Position numbers and translations under genes: made by a program
Shown: positions 45,552 through 56,000 of the stretch, piece by piece
Layout of the letters: each line of letters begins with the position of its first letter
How positions within the stretch are numbered: position 1 is the stretch's first letter
DNA from: Paucibacter sp. TC2R-5
GTDB taxonomy: Bacteria; Pseudomonadota; Gammaproteobacteria; Burkholderiales; Burkholderiaceae_C
NCBI RefSeq assembly: GCF_025717605.1
Contig: NZ_JAJIRQ010000008.1
Coordinates: 124,001 to 188,000 of the forward strand
Direction: 5' to 3'
Length of the DNA: 64,000 nucleotides
The notes under the pieces: generated by a model
What the model saw: only the letters and a program-made list of their open reading frames with translations
Told to the model about the DNA's origin: nothing
Database searches by the model: none

Positions 45552-48286
45552 AGGACCAGCATTCGCAAACCCAAGCGTCGTCGCCGATCATCGCTGAGCC
45601 TGTGCCTGAGCCTGGCTCGGATGCGGGGGTCCTTGAGCACAGTCAGCCGCTGCTAGAGCAGCAACGCCGCCTGCTGCACGAGTTGCACGTACACCAACTC
45701 GAACTGGAGATGCAGAACGAGCAGCTGCGGGCGGCACGCCAAGAGCTGGAAGAATCGCGCGACCGTTATGTCGAGTTGTATGAGTTCGCGCCGATCGGCT
45801 ATTTGACGCTGGACGCAGACGGCTTGATTGAGCAGATCAACCTGTTCGCGATCAAACTGCTAGGCCAGGAGCGCAAACGGCTATTGGGCAGAAGTTTCAC
45901 CCATCTGGTCATTGATCAAGACCGTCCGCGTTGGCGGGAGTTGACTATTCGCCTGCGCAACAGTCCGCAGGCCATCGAGTCGCAGACCAATTTCGAGCTG
46001 GGCTTGCGGCGCGGCGACGGCCGCCCGCTTGCGGTGAGCCTGCATTGCGCCGGGCCGGCACACGGCTTGCCCGGCGACAAGCTGCGGGTCGCCATCACCG
46101 ACATCAGCGAGCGGCGCCAGGCCGAGCTGGCCCTGCAAGAAAGCGAATTCCGTTTTCACCAAGTGCTGCGCAGCATCACCACCGTGGCGGTGCAGGGCTA
46201 CCGCATGGACGGGCGTGTGAGCTACTGGAGCCCCGCCTCGGAGAGGCTCTACGGCTATAGCGCCGAGGAGGCCTTGGGGCGCCATCTGCTCGATCTGATC
46301 ATACCGCCCGAAATGCGCGACACGGTGGCCGAGGCGATACGACAAATGGCCGCCACCGGCCAGCCGATTCCCGGCGGCGAGTTGACTTTACGGCGCAAGG
46401 ATGGCAGCCGAGTGGCGGTAATCTCCAGCCGCGCACTGATGCAGGCAGAAGGTCAGGAAGGCGAGCTATTCTGCGTGGATATCGACATCAGCGAGCGCCT
46501 GGCGGCCGAAGAGGCGCTGCGCCGGAGCGACCAGATTTTGCGCAGCATCTTGCAAGCGACGCTGGACGGCTATTGGCATGTCGACCGGCAATGCCGGCTG
46601 CTCGATGTCAACCAGCGTTATTGTGAGTTGTCGGGTTACACGCGCGAGCAGTTGCTGGGCAGGCCGGCGCAAGATTTTGATATCTTGGCGGACGACGCCG
46701 AATCGGCCGCGCGCATTCAGAGGGTGCTGGACCAAGGCAGCGCCCAGTTCGAGACCATCCACCGGCGGCGCGATGGCTCGGAATGGCCGGTCGAGGTCAG
46801 CGTGACCCTGCAAGACTCGCAGGATGGCGGCTTCGTGGTGTTTTTGCGCGATATTTCGGCGCGCCATGCTGCCGCCGCCTCACTGCGCGAGCGGGAGTTG
46901 TTCGGCCAAGCCATCGGCGAGAACTTCCCCGGCATGCTGATCTACCTGGACCATGAACTGGTGACTCGTTATGCCAACCAGCAGGCCTTGGATTGGTTCG
47001 GTTTCGGGCGCGTGCAGCAGACAAGCGTGCAGGAGGTCCTCGGGCCGGAGCGCTATGCACAGCTCGAACCGGCTTTTCGCGCCGCGCTGGCCGGCGAGCC
47101 GCAGCAGTTCGAGAGTCGGCGCAAAAAGAGCGATGGCGAGGTCGGCTGTTTCTGGACCCAGTTGGTGCCGCACCGCATTGACGGTAAGGTTTGCGGTGTG
47201 TTCGTGATGGCCACCGACATCGGCGCCTTGCGCGCCAGCCAGGTTCGCCAGCGCCTCAATGATGCGGCGCTAACCTCTGTTTCTGACGGCATTCGGATCA
47301 GCGACGCGGATGGGCGCATGGTTGCGGTCAACGCGGCTTTTGTGGCGATCACCGGTTATGGCGAGGCGGAGCTGCTGGGCCGCAGCGGGCGCATGCTGCA
47401 AGGCCCGGGCACCGACCCGCAAACGGCCGCCGACATCCAGGCGGCCTTCCTGAGCCAAAGCGAATATGCCGGCGAGATCCTCAATTACCGCAAGGACGGC
47501 ACACCGTTCTGGAACGCCTTGACGATCTCGCCGGTCAAGGACGAGCAAGGGCAGTTGACCCATTTTGTCGGGGTCAGCCGCGATGTCACGCTGCGCCGGC
47601 AAGCCGACGCGGCGCTGCAGAGCACGCTCAAGGACAAGGAAGCGCTGCTCAAGGAAGTGCATCACCGGGTCAAAAACAATTTACAGGTCATCACCAGCCT
47701 CTTGCGCCTGGAGGCGGGGCGCAGCGCGGTGGCCGACACCAAGACCGTGCTGCAGGCGATGCAGGGCCGCATCAGGGCGATGGCACAGCTGCATGAAACG
47801 CTCTACCGCTCGGGCACTTTTGCTGCGGTCGATCTGGGTGCTTATCTGGGGCAAGTGGCGACCCAGGCCTTTCGCGCACAGGTGCTGGACCTCGCAGGGG
47901 TGCGCTTGGCGCTGGACATGTCAGCCTTGCCAACGAGCATGGACCAGGCCGCTGCATTTGGCTTGCTGGTCAACGAGTTGATCTCCAACAGCCTCAAGCA
48001 TGGGTTTGCCCAGCCTCATCCAATGGGAGCGGGCGAGATCAAGCTCAGTCTGCAGGCTGTTGATGCCGCGAGTTCGCTATGGCGCTTGCGGCTTGCCGAC
48101 AACGGCCCCGGCCTGGCGGACGACTTCGAGGCCAGGCGCCAGAGTTCGCTGGGCCTGCAATTGGTGGGAGACCTGTGCCGCCAGGTCAAGGGGGCTTTGA
48201 GCATCAGCTCGCAGCCGGGCCAAGGCGTGGCGTTCAGCATTGACTTCAAGGCCATGGCGCCGAGTGCGCTGGTGATGCCGCCATGA
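45548..48286 (+). CDS. Multi-PAS HisKA_2 sensor histidine kinase
   Basis: A 912-residue soluble kinase. The N-terminal coiled coil and first PAS (about residues 35-190) are clearly homologous to those of the preceding PAS-GGDEF-EAL protein. Further PAS domains lie at about 195-320, 325-445 and 450-570, and a LOV-like PAS at 575-695 with Gly614 where LOV domains have Cys (GRSGRMLQ). The HisKA_2 helix has EVHHRVKNNLQ with His706 as the likely phosphate acceptor, followed by HATPase_c (about 790-905, DNGPGL). It overlaps the next gene, a lone receiver, by four bases; the two are the obvious cognate pair. Confidence 0.93.
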   Translation: MKDQHSQTQASSPIIAEPVPEPGSDAGVLEHSQPLLEQQRRLLHELHVHQLELEMQNEQLRAARQELEESRDRYVELYEFAPIGYLTLDADGLIEQINLFAIKLLGQERKRLLGRSFTHLVIDQDRPRWRELTIRLRNSPQAIESQTNFELGLRRGDGRPLAVSLHCAGPAHGLPGDKLRVAITDISERRQAELALQESEFRFHQVLRSITTVAVQGYRMDGRVSYWSPASERLYGYSAEEALGRHLLDLIIPPEMRDTVAEAIRQMAATGQPIPGGELTLRRKDGSRVAVISSRALMQAEGQEGELFCVDIDISERLAAEEALRRSDQILRSILQATLDGYWHVDRQCRLLDVNQRYCELSGYTREQLLGRPAQDFDILADDAESAARIQRVLDQGSAQFETIHRRRDGSEWPVEVSVTLQDSQDGGFVVFLRDISARHAAAASLRERELFGQAIGENFPGMLIYLDHELVTRYANQQALDWFGFGRVQQTSVQEVLGPERYAQLEPAFRAALAGEPQQFESRRKKSDGEVGCFWTQLVPHRIDGKVCGVFVMATDIGALRASQVRQRLNDAALTSVSDGIRISDADGRMVAVNAAFVAITGYGEAELLGRSGRMLQGPGTDPQTAADIQAAFLSQSEYAGEILNYRKDGTPFWNALTISPVKDEQGQLTHFVGVSRDVTLRRQADAALQSTLKDKEALLKEVHHRVKNNLQVITSLLRLEAGRSAVADTKTVLQAMQGRIRAMAQLHETLYRSGTFAAVDLGAYLGQVATQAFRAQVLDLAGVRLALDMSALPTSMDQAAAFGLLVNELISNSLKHGFAQPHPMGAGEIKLSLQAVDAASSLWRLRLADNGPGLADDFEARRQSSLGLQLVGDLCRQVKGALSISSQPGQGVAFSIDFKAMAPSALVMPP

Positions 48287-48672
48287 AGCAGCCATGCCGA
48301 ATTCTGGTGGTCGAAGATGAAGCGATCATCGCCCGCGACATCATGCTTCAGCTGCGGGATCTAGGCTATACCGCGCTGGGCCCGGCCGCCAGCGGTGAGC
48401 AGGCGATCGATATGCTGGCCGAACTGTCAGCCGATTCGCGGCCCGAGCTGATCTTGATGGACGTACATCTGGACGGCGCCATGGACGGCATCAGCACGGC
48501 ACAGCTGATTCGCCAGCGCTTCGCCTTGCGCAGCTTGTTTTTGAGCGCCTTCGACGGCCCGGACAGCCTGCAGCGCGCCAAGCTTTGTGAGCCGGCCGGT
48601 TTTCTGGTCAAGCCCTTCGAGGAACACGACTTGCGGCAGGCCTTGACGGACGCCTTTTCGGGGTCAGCCTAA
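48283..48672 (+). CDS. Single-domain response regulator
   Basis: A 129-residue stand-alone receiver with acidic pocket EDE (residues 11-13), phospho-acceptor Asp60 (ILMDVHL) and the conserved Lys in FLVKPF. The usual Thr/Ser switch is Ser in LSAFD. It lacks an output domain, so it probably works as a phosphate shuttle or by protein contact. Translationally coupled to the HisKA_2 kinase before it. Its stop overlaps the stop of the minus-strand REC-GGDEF-EAL gene (CTAA at 48669-48672). Confidence 0.93.
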   Translation: MKQPCRILVVEDEAIIARDIMLQLRDLGYTALGPAASGEQAIDMLAELSADSRPELILMDVHLDGAMDGISTAQLIRQRFALRSLFLSAFDGPDSLQRAKLCEPAGFLVKPFEEHDLRQALTDAFSGSA

Positions 48673-50786
48673 TTCAGGTCTGCGGCTGGCACCGGCCGGC
48701 CGAAGAAATAACCCTGAAACGCATCGCAACCAATCGCCGCCAGGAAGTCGCGCTGCTCGGCCGATTCGACCCCTTCGGCAATCACCCGCAAGTCAAGGTT
48801 ATGGGCCAGCGCCACAATGGTGCGGGCAATCACCGCATCATTCGGGTCGACCAGGATGTCGCGCACAAAGCTCTGGTCGATCTTGAGTTGCTGCAGCGGC
48901 AAGCGCTTGAGGATGGACAGAGAAGAGTAGCCGGTGCCAAAGTCGTCCAGCGAGAAGGCCACGCCATAGCCCTTGATGGCCTTCATCTTGGCGACCACGC
49001 CCTCGATATCGTCGACCAACATGCTCTCGGTCAACTCCAGCTTCAGCTGCGTTGGCTTGGCACCGGTCTTTTGCAGCGCCTGGCCGACATGTTCGACAAA
49101 GGCGATTTGCGCGAACTGCAGCGCGCTGACGTTGACGGCCATGGTCCAGTGCGCACGCTGCGGGTCCTGACTCCAGGCTACCAGCTGCGCGCAGGCCGTC
49201 TCCAGCACCCATTGGCCGAGCGGCAATATCAGGCCATTGGCTTCGGCAATCGGGATGAACTGGACCGGCGGCACCATCTCCGTGCCGCCGCGACGCCAGC
49301 GCAGCAAGGCCTCCACCCCGGTGACCGCGCCGACCGAGTTGACCTGCACCTGGTAATGCAACTCGAACTCCTGGCGCTCCAGACCGTGGCGCAGGTCAAG
49401 CTCGAAGGCGATGAAAGCACTGGCGATGGCTTGCAGCGCGGGATCAAAAAAGCGCATGGTGTTGCGCCCGGCGGACTTGGCCTGGTACATCGCCACATCA
49501 GCCCGCTTGAGTAACTCGTCACTGCTATGGGTCTCCTGCGTCAGCACGACGACACCGATGCTGGGCGTGCCCTGGTAGCTTTTGTCGCGCAGCAAATAGG
49601 GCTCGCGCAAGCTCTCCAGGATCTTGCCCGCGAAACTCTCGGCCTGGGTCGCCGCTTCATGATCCAGGCTGCTCAAGCCCTCCAGCAAAACCACGAACTC
49701 GTCGCCGCCCAGGCGTGCTATCAAACCTTCCGGGTGCACGTCGAGTGCCGGGGCCAGATGAGCGCCCACGTGCGCGGCTGCATGGACCACGTCCTGCAGC
49801 CGCTGGGTCACTTGCAGCAGCAACTCGTCGCCGACGCCGTGGCCCTGCGTGTCATTGAGCTGTTTGAAATGATCCAGGTCCAAGAGCATCAGCGCGCCAT
49901 GGCGCCCGCTGCGGGCGGCCACCTGCATCGCATGCTGCAGGCGCTCGGTCAGCAAACGCCTGTTCGGTAAGCCGGTCAAACTGTCGTAGTAGGCAAGCCG
50001 GTGCAGCTCTTCGATATGCTGGCGGTTCGGCGTGATGTCGCGCAGCAGGCCGATATAGCTGCGCGGCTCAGCACCGACAATTTCAGACACCAGCAGGCTA
50101 ATCGGCAGCAGATGGCCGTCACGGTGGCGCGCCTCGACCTCGCGTGCCTTGCCAATCACGCGTTTTTCGCCGCCCTCGCGGTAATGCTGCAGATAACTGT
50201 CATGTTGGGCGGCATGCGGCTCGGGCATCAACAGCCGGACATTGCGGCCCAACAGTTCTTCGGCGGCATAGCCAAACAGCTTGCACGCGGCGCTGTTGCA
50301 GCTCAGCATCTGGCCAAAGGCGTCGATGGTGACGACTCCGTCCAGCATATTGTCCAGAATGGTCTGGCTATGCAGTGCCGAGGCACGCAGGCGGGCTTCG
50401 GCGCCATGCTTGTACAGCGCCATCTCCAGCACGGTGCGCAACTCACGCTCGGAAAAAGGCTTGAGGATGTAGCCGAAGGGCTCGGTCAGCTTGGCCCGGG
50501 CCAAGGTCTCGTCGGCAGCAAAGGCGGTCAGAAACACCACCGGCAGCGCAAAGCGGTCACGAATGATTTGCGCGGCACAAACGCCGTCCATGCCTTCGCC
50601 CAGCTGGATGTCCATCAGCACGAGATCCGGCTTGGTGCTGCCGGCCAGCTCGACTGCGTCCTCACCGCGGGTGACATGGCCGACCGTCTGATAACCCAGC
50701 AAGTCGAGCTGCTGCAGCAAGTCGCGCGCGACGATGGCCTCGTCTTCGACGACCAGGATGCGGGGTTTGAGTGCGCTGCTCTGCAT
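48669..50786 (-). CDS. REC-PAS-GGDEF-EAL response regulator
   Basis: A 705-residue regulator of cyclic di-GMP. The receiver (residues 8-125) has EDE, Asp59 and the Lys of YILKPF. A PAS domain (about 140-255) follows, then a GGDEF domain with intact motif at 360-364 but no inhibitory site (HPEG where RxxD is expected), and an EAL domain with Glu492 (VEALLRW) and DDFGTG. Phosphorylation would tie kinase input to cyclic di-GMP level. Its receiver is nearly the same as those heading the proteins at 51945 and 53073. Last gene of the minus-strand signalling array. Confidence 0.95.
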   Translation of the reverse strand: MQSSALKPRILVVEDEAIVARDLLQQLDLLGYQTVGHVTRGEDAVELAGSTKPDLVLMDIQLGEGMDGVCAAQIIRDRFALPVVFLTAFAADETLARAKLTEPFGYILKPFSERELRTVLEMALYKHGAEARLRASALHSQTILDNMLDGVVTIDAFGQMLSCNSAACKLFGYAAEELLGRNVRLLMPEPHAAQHDSYLQHYREGGEKRVIGKAREVEARHRDGHLLPISLLVSEIVGAEPRSYIGLLRDITPNRQHIEELHRLAYYDSLTGLPNRRLLTERLQHAMQVAARSGRHGALMLLDLDHFKQLNDTQGHGVGDELLLQVTQRLQDVVHAAAHVGAHLAPALDVHPEGLIARLGGDEFVVLLEGLSSLDHEAATQAESFAGKILESLREPYLLRDKSYQGTPSIGVVVLTQETHSSDELLKRADVAMYQAKSAGRNTMRFFDPALQAIASAFIAFELDLRHGLERQEFELHYQVQVNSVGAVTGVEALLRWRRGGTEMVPPVQFIPIAEANGLILPLGQWVLETACAQLVAWSQDPQRAHWTMAVNVSALQFAQIAFVEHVGQALQKTGAKPTQLKLELTESMLVDDIEGVVAKMKAIKGYGVAFSLDDFGTGYSSLSILKRLPLQQLKIDQSFVRDILVDPNDAVIARTIVALAHNLDLRVIAEGVESAEQRDFLAAIGCDAFQGYFFGRPVPAADLN

Positions 50787-50801
50787 GATGGTTTGCGCGC
50801 C

Positions 50802-51176
50802 TCAGTCCTGTTCGTCTTGCTGCATCTGGGTGATGATGGGCAGCAGACCATCGACAAAATTGGCCTTGCTGACGAAGCTGGACCCCAGCCCATGTGCGGC
50901 TATATGGTAGCCACTGCTGTCATGCATGGACAAGAACACCATGCGGGGCGGATCGGGCTGTTCGCGCAGGCGCGCCGCCATCTCCAGGCCGTTCATTTCG
51001 GGCATGGCAATGTCCAGCAGCACCAAATCGGGCCGGTGTTGCGCTATTTGCGCCAAACCCTGTCGGCCATTCGCTGCATGAGCGACCACCTCAACCTCGG
51101 GCAGGCGCGCCAGGAAAGCGCTGACGGCCGCCACAAAGGTCGGGTTGTCGTCAACCAGCAAGATCTTGATTGCCAT
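50802..51176 (-). CDS. Single-domain response regulator, NarL-type receiver
   Basis: A 124-residue lone receiver beginning MAIKILLVDDN, with Asp55 (VLLDIAMPEMNG) and Lys in FVSKAN. The sequence resembles the receivers of NarL/FixJ regulators, but no helix-turn-helix follows. ATG 51176 is chosen because GAGGAAGAG precedes it; ATG 51209 would add an unlikely leader. It lies between the REC-GGDEF-EAL gene (16 bases downstream) and the LuxR-type regulator (121 bases upstream). Confidence 0.9.
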   Translation of the reverse strand: MAIKILLVDDNPTFVAAVSAFLARLPEVEVVAHAANGRQGLAQIAQHRPDLVLLDIAMPEMNGLEMAARLREQPDPPRMVFLSMHDSSGYHIAAHGLGSSFVSKANFVDGLLPIITQMQQDEQD

Positions 51177-51297
51177 CTCTTCCTCGCCCGCGGCCCAATG
51201 TCTGATCATTGCTTGCCACTGTATGCATGGAGCAGATGCTGGACTATCGGCAAGACACCTGAACTGCAGGCGGGAATTGCCCGAGTGGGTTGAAGCC

Positions 51298-51948
51298 TTA
51301 GCTGTCGACCGAGATCAGGCCGCAGCGCAGCGCGTAGCGCACCAGGCCGGTAACCTCGTGAATATCGAGTTGGCGCATCAGCTGACTGCGATGGGTGTCG
51401 ACCGTCTTGACCGACAGGTCCAGCCGCCGCGCAATCTCCTTGCTGCTATTGCCCTCGGCAATCAGCTGCAGCACCTCGCGCTGGCGCGGCGTCAGCTGCG
51501 AGCCACTGGGCTCATCAAAACGTAGGCGCTTCACATAGTCGCTCATCACGCCCTTGGACACCGCCGCGCTCAGATAGGTTTCACCGCGCATCACCGCGCG
51601 CAAGCCCGCTTCCAACTCGGTCGGCGCCGCATCCTTGAGCAAATAGGCGGCCGCACCTTGGCGCAGCGCCTGGCGCACATAGTCTTCGTTTTGATGCATG
51701 GACAGAATAAGCACCTTGCTGTCGGGCTGGCTCAGCTTCAGTCGGGCGGTCGCATCAAGGCCATTGAGCCCCGGCATCGCCACATCCATCACCACCACAT
51801 CCGGGCGCAGCTGTTCGGCAAAACTCAACACCTCCGTGCCGTCACAGGCCTCGCCCACCACCTCCACGCCAGGCAGTGACTCCAGCAGTTTGCGCAAACC
51901 GGCGCGGACCAGCGTGTGGTCATCGGCCAGCAAGACCCTGCAACTCAT
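51298..51948 (-). CDS. NarL/FixJ-family response regulator
   Basis: A 216-residue transcription factor: receiver (residues 1-120, Asp55 in VVMDVAMPGLNG, Lys in YLLKDA) and a LuxR-type helix-turn-helix (about 150-210; LTPRQREVLQLIAEGNSSKE). It is the only DNA-binding output in the 24-kb island. Its start overlaps the stop of the HisKA_3 kinase gene by four bases; NarX-like kinases and NarL-like regulators are cognate partners, so this pair is well supported. Confidence 0.95.
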   Translation of the reverse strand: MSCRVLLADDHTLVRAGLRKLLESLPGVEVVGEACDGTEVLSFAEQLRPDVVVMDVAMPGLNGLDATARLKLSQPDSKVLILSMHQNEDYVRQALRQGAAAYLLKDAAPTELEAGLRAVMRGETYLSAAVSKGVMSDYVKRLRFDEPSGSQLTPRQREVLQLIAEGNSSKEIARRLDLSVKTVDTHRSQLMRQLDIHEVTGLVRYALRCGLISVDS

Positions 51949-53027
51949 CTGGGCACCTCGGGCGCAGACAGCGGGCAGCTCAGCAGCACCATGCAGCCGC
52001 GGCCTAGGCTGGACTCGATAAGCAAGCTGGCGCCTATCAGCATCGCACGCTCTTGCATGCCCAGCAGGCCCAAACTGGCGCCAGCGACGGCCAAGCCCCG
52101 CGAGGCTTGTGGTTCGAAGCCACGGCCGTTGTCATTGATGCTCATCACCAAATCCTGTTCACTTTGTTGCAACACCACTTCGAGCTGGCTCGCCTGCGCG
52201 TGGCGGGCCACATTGGTCAGCGCCTCTTGGGCGATGCGGAAAAACGTCGTCTCGATCTCGGGCGGCAAGCGCGCTGTCGGCGTCAGCGCCTGAAACTGCA
52301 GCTCATAGCCGCTGCGCGCAGCCGCCTGCTCGGTCAACCAGCGCAAGGCCGGCGCCAGGCCCAAATCATCCAGCATCGACGGGCGCAGCGCCATCGCCAA
52401 GCGCCGCACCTGCTGCAAGGCGTCATCGACGATGCGGATATTCTCCAAGCCCAATGCCTCGGGCGAGATGGTCCGGAACCGTGCCTGCGATTGCAGATTG
52501 ATCTTGATCGCCGTCAGCGATTGGCCCAATTCGTCATGCAACTCCAGCGCCAGACGGCGGCGCTCGGTTTCCTGCACCTCGAGCACCCGCCGTGACAAGG
52601 CGCGCAGTTGCGCCGCACCTTCGGCCAGGCCTTGCTCGGCCTTGTGCTTGTACAGCGCCATCTCCAGCACCGTGCGCAGCTCGCGCTCGGTGAAGGGCTT
52701 GAGGATGTAGCCATAGGGCTCGGTCAGCTTGGCGCGCGCCAACACCTCGTCGGCGGCGAAAGCGGTCAAAAACACCACCGGCAAGGCCAGATGCGCGCGG
52801 ATTTGCCGCGCCGCCTCGATGCCGTCCAGCTCGCTATTGAGTTGGATGTCCATCAGCACCAGGTCGGGGCGCAGCTCGGCCGCCATGGCCAAGCCCTGCT
52901 CGCCGCTGGTGGCGTGTCCGACCGGGCTGTAAGCGAGGTCAAGCAATTGCTGCTGCAGGTCGCGGGCGACGATGTGCTCGTCTTCAACAATCAATATTCT
53001 GGGCGACGGCAGCTCGGTCATGGGCAA
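51945..53027 (-). CDS. REC-HisKA_3 histidine kinase
   Basis: A 360-residue cytoplasmic kinase. The N-terminal receiver (residues 8-125: EDE, Asp60, Lys110) is followed by a HisKA_3 dimerisation domain with His164 (LALELHDELGQS) and a NarX/DegS-type HATPase (NDNGRGFEP). There is no sensor domain, so input is probably phosphorylation of its receiver by another kinase in the cluster; output is the NarL-type regulator encoded next. The receiver is a paralogue of those at 48669-50786 and 53073-56171. Confidence 0.94.
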   Translation of the reverse strand: MPMTELPSPRILIVEDEHIVARDLQQQLLDLAYSPVGHATSGEQGLAMAAELRPDLVLMDIQLNSELDGIEAARQIRAHLALPVVFLTAFAADEVLARAKLTEPYGYILKPFTERELRTVLEMALYKHKAEQGLAEGAAQLRALSRRVLEVQETERRRLALELHDELGQSLTAIKINLQSQARFRTISPEALGLENIRIVDDALQQVRRLAMALRPSMLDDLGLAPALRWLTEQAAARSGYELQFQALTPTARLPPEIETTFFRIAQEALTNVARHAQASQLEVVLQQSEQDLVMSINDNGRGFEPQASRGLAVAGASLGLLGMQERAMLIGASLLIESSLGRGCMVLLSCPLSAPEVPR

Positions 53028-53072
53028 GAGTCACAGGCTGGAGGGGGGGCATCGGCAGGCCAGAAGCGGCGC

Positions 53073-56000
53073 TCAGGAATGGTCATTGTCTATGATCAAT
53101 TCCAGCATGGCTTTTGCCTGCGCGAATTCGAACTGGCTGATCAGGTTTTCAAGTGCGTCGAAGGAGTCGCCCAGCGCGCTGCGCAGCAGCACCGCATGGT
53201 CTTCCAACAAGACGACGGCGGCGATATCGCCGTCCGCCAACAAGGCGTCGAGCTGGCGCAAAACCGCCCCGCGCCCGCTAGCCTGCGCGGCCAGACCTGC
53301 GGCATCGCCCTCCTCCTCCGCCATCGCCTTGGCCAGGCTCTGCAGTTCCGCCTCCAGCCGCGCGATGTCGGGGCCGAACGCGGCCAGCAGATCAGCGCCA
53401 TAGCCTTCTGAAGCAGCGACACCTTGGGCTTCCATATCGCGCAAGCTATCCTCAATCGCGGCGGCAATTTCGGCCAGCCGCAGCGCGCCCAAGGCCGCTG
53501 CAGTGCCCCTCAAGGTATGCACGATTTGCCGGGCCGCGCCCGCATGAGCGCCCGCCAGCTGCGTTGTCAGGGCTGCCGCGCACTGCGCATTGGATTGCAG
53601 CAAACGGCTCAAGAGATTCAGGTACTTCTCGCTATTGCCCCGCAGCGCCGCCAGGCCTTTGCTCAGATTCAAGCCCGGCAACAGGGCCAAACGGTTCAAG
53701 CGAGCAGCATTGGCAGGCGCTACGCTGGGGCTCGCGGCCGGCTGAGGCGCAAGTCCCAGCGCGGCTTCCGGGTTGCCACGCTGCTGGGTGGCCGGCAGCC
53801 ATTTCAGCAAGGCCCGGTACAGCTGCAAGGGTTCGATCGGCTTGGAGATGAAATCGTTCATGCCCGCTTCGTCACAAGCGCGGTGGTCCTCATCGAAGGC
53901 ATTGGCGGTCAAGGCCAGCACCGGCAATGCGCCGCCCACGGTCAAAGCGCGGATGCGCCGGCAGGCTTGCAAGCCGTCCATCACCGGCATCTGCATATCC
54001 ATCAACACCAGATCAAAGGGCTGGCTCTGCGCCATCTGCTCGACCAAGGCCAGCGCTGCGGCGCCGTCGGTGGCGGTGGAAACTTGCAGGCCCAGCCGGT
54101 GCAGCATGTCCAGCGCCACTTCCAAATTGACCTCGTTGTCATCGACCAGCAGCACATGTGCGCCGCCATGCAGGCGCCGCACTTGCATCTCCAGGCCCAG
54201 CACATCGACGGCATCCTCGAAGCCCGGCAGCGAAGCGAAGTCGGGCTTGTGCGCCTGGCCCGCGCGCAACTCGGCGGTGAACCAGAAGCAGCTGCCCTCG
54301 CCCAGGCGGCTGCTGACCCCCGCCTCGCCGCCCATCAGATGCGCCAGGCGCTGCGTGATCGCCAGCCCCAGGCCGGTGCCACCATGCTTGCGGGTGGTGG
54401 ACGCATCGGCCTGCTCGAAAATCTGGAACAGCCGCCCAACCGCCTCTTCGCTCAAGCCCGCGCCGCTGTCCTCGACTTCAAAGCGCAGGCGCAGCGTTGC
54501 CTCGTCCGAGTTGGGCAGGCGCGGCAGGAGGCTCACCCGCAAGGTCACGCCGCCCTGCTCGGTGAACTTGACCGCATTGCCGGCATAGTTGAGCAGCGCT
54601 TGACGCAGGCGCGTCGGGTCGCCGTTCAACCAGCTCGGCACGCCCTCGCTGAGCAGCTTGATCTTGAGACCCTTGCGCAGCGCCGTCTCGGCGATCATCG
54701 CCTCGACCTGATCGAGCAGCGCCCCCAGATGGAAGTCAATGCGCTCGAGCTGCACGCGGCCGGCCTCGATCTTGGAGAGGTCAAGAATGTCATTGATCAG
54801 GCTCAGCAAATGCTGGCCGGCCCCGGCAATGCGGTCCAGGCGCGGCACCTGGGCGGGCGACGGATCATCGCGGCGCAGCAAGTAATTCAGCCCCAGAATG
54901 GCATTCATCGGGGTACGAATTTCATGGCTCATATTCGCCAGAAATGCACTCTTGGCCAAGCTGGCCTCCTCGGCTTGCTCGCGCGCCACCGCCAGCTCCT
55001 GGGTGCGCCGCCCGACCAGCTCCTCCAGATGGAAGCGGTGCTTGTCCAACTCGCGGCCCATGCGGGTGCGCTCGGTGACATCCTCCATGACCGCGACATA
55101 GTGGCTGATCTGCCCATCGGGCTGGCGCAAGGGGCTGATGATGGCGAAGTCGCTGCGGTCTGCTTCTGTATCGGTTTGAATCAGGCCGCGCCAGGTGTCC
55201 CCGCCTTGCAAGGCGGCCCGAATGGCCGGCAATGGCGCCGTGCTGTTGGCAAACAGCGCCGGCGTGCTGCCCAGCAACTGCGCGCGCGTCTGGCCGCATG
55301 AGGCCATATAAGACTCGTTCACATACTCGATGCGCTCGTTCACATCGGTGATGAAAATGGCTTCGCTGCTCTGCTCCACTGCGAGCGACAGCTTGCGCAA
55401 CTGAGCCTGCGCTTGCTTGCGCTCGGTGATGTCACGGATCAGCACATGCACGGCCAACTCATCATCAAAGGGGATCGTGGTGCCCACGACCTCCACATCG
55501 ATTTCGCGGCCGTCAAGCCGGATGAAGCGCTGCTCGGCCAGCGCGGATCTTGTACCCGGCACGCTGACCGCCGCCAAGCTGGCCCGCGCCACATCATGCT
55601 GCTCGGGATGGAGCAGCTCCAGCGCGCGGCGGCCCAAGAGATCCTGGGCCGAACGCGCGCCCAACAGCTCGACCGCCGCCGGGTTGGCAAAGATCAGCCG
55701 GCCACGGCGATGCACGACCAAGGCCTCGGGTGACCATTCGACCAGGGCGCGATAGCGCGCCTCGCTGTCGCGCAACTGGGCCTGGCTCTTGGACTTGTAC
55801 AGCGCCATTTCCAGCACGGTCCGCAATTCCCGCTCCGAAAACGGCTTCAAGATGTAGCCAAAAGGCTCGGTCAATTTGGCCCGCGCCAACACATCATCGG
55901 CCGCAAAGGCGGTCAGAAACACCACCGGCAGCCCGCATTGATCGCGTATCGCCTGCGCCGCGCTGATGCCGTCTAGCGGGCCGGCCAATTGAATGTCCAT

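Noticed and set aside
43840-47620. Classical blue-light LOV photoreceptors
   Set aside because: The adduct-forming Cys is Pro or Gly and the conserved Gln is Ser in both domains, so canonical photochemistry is not expected; kept only as LOV-like.
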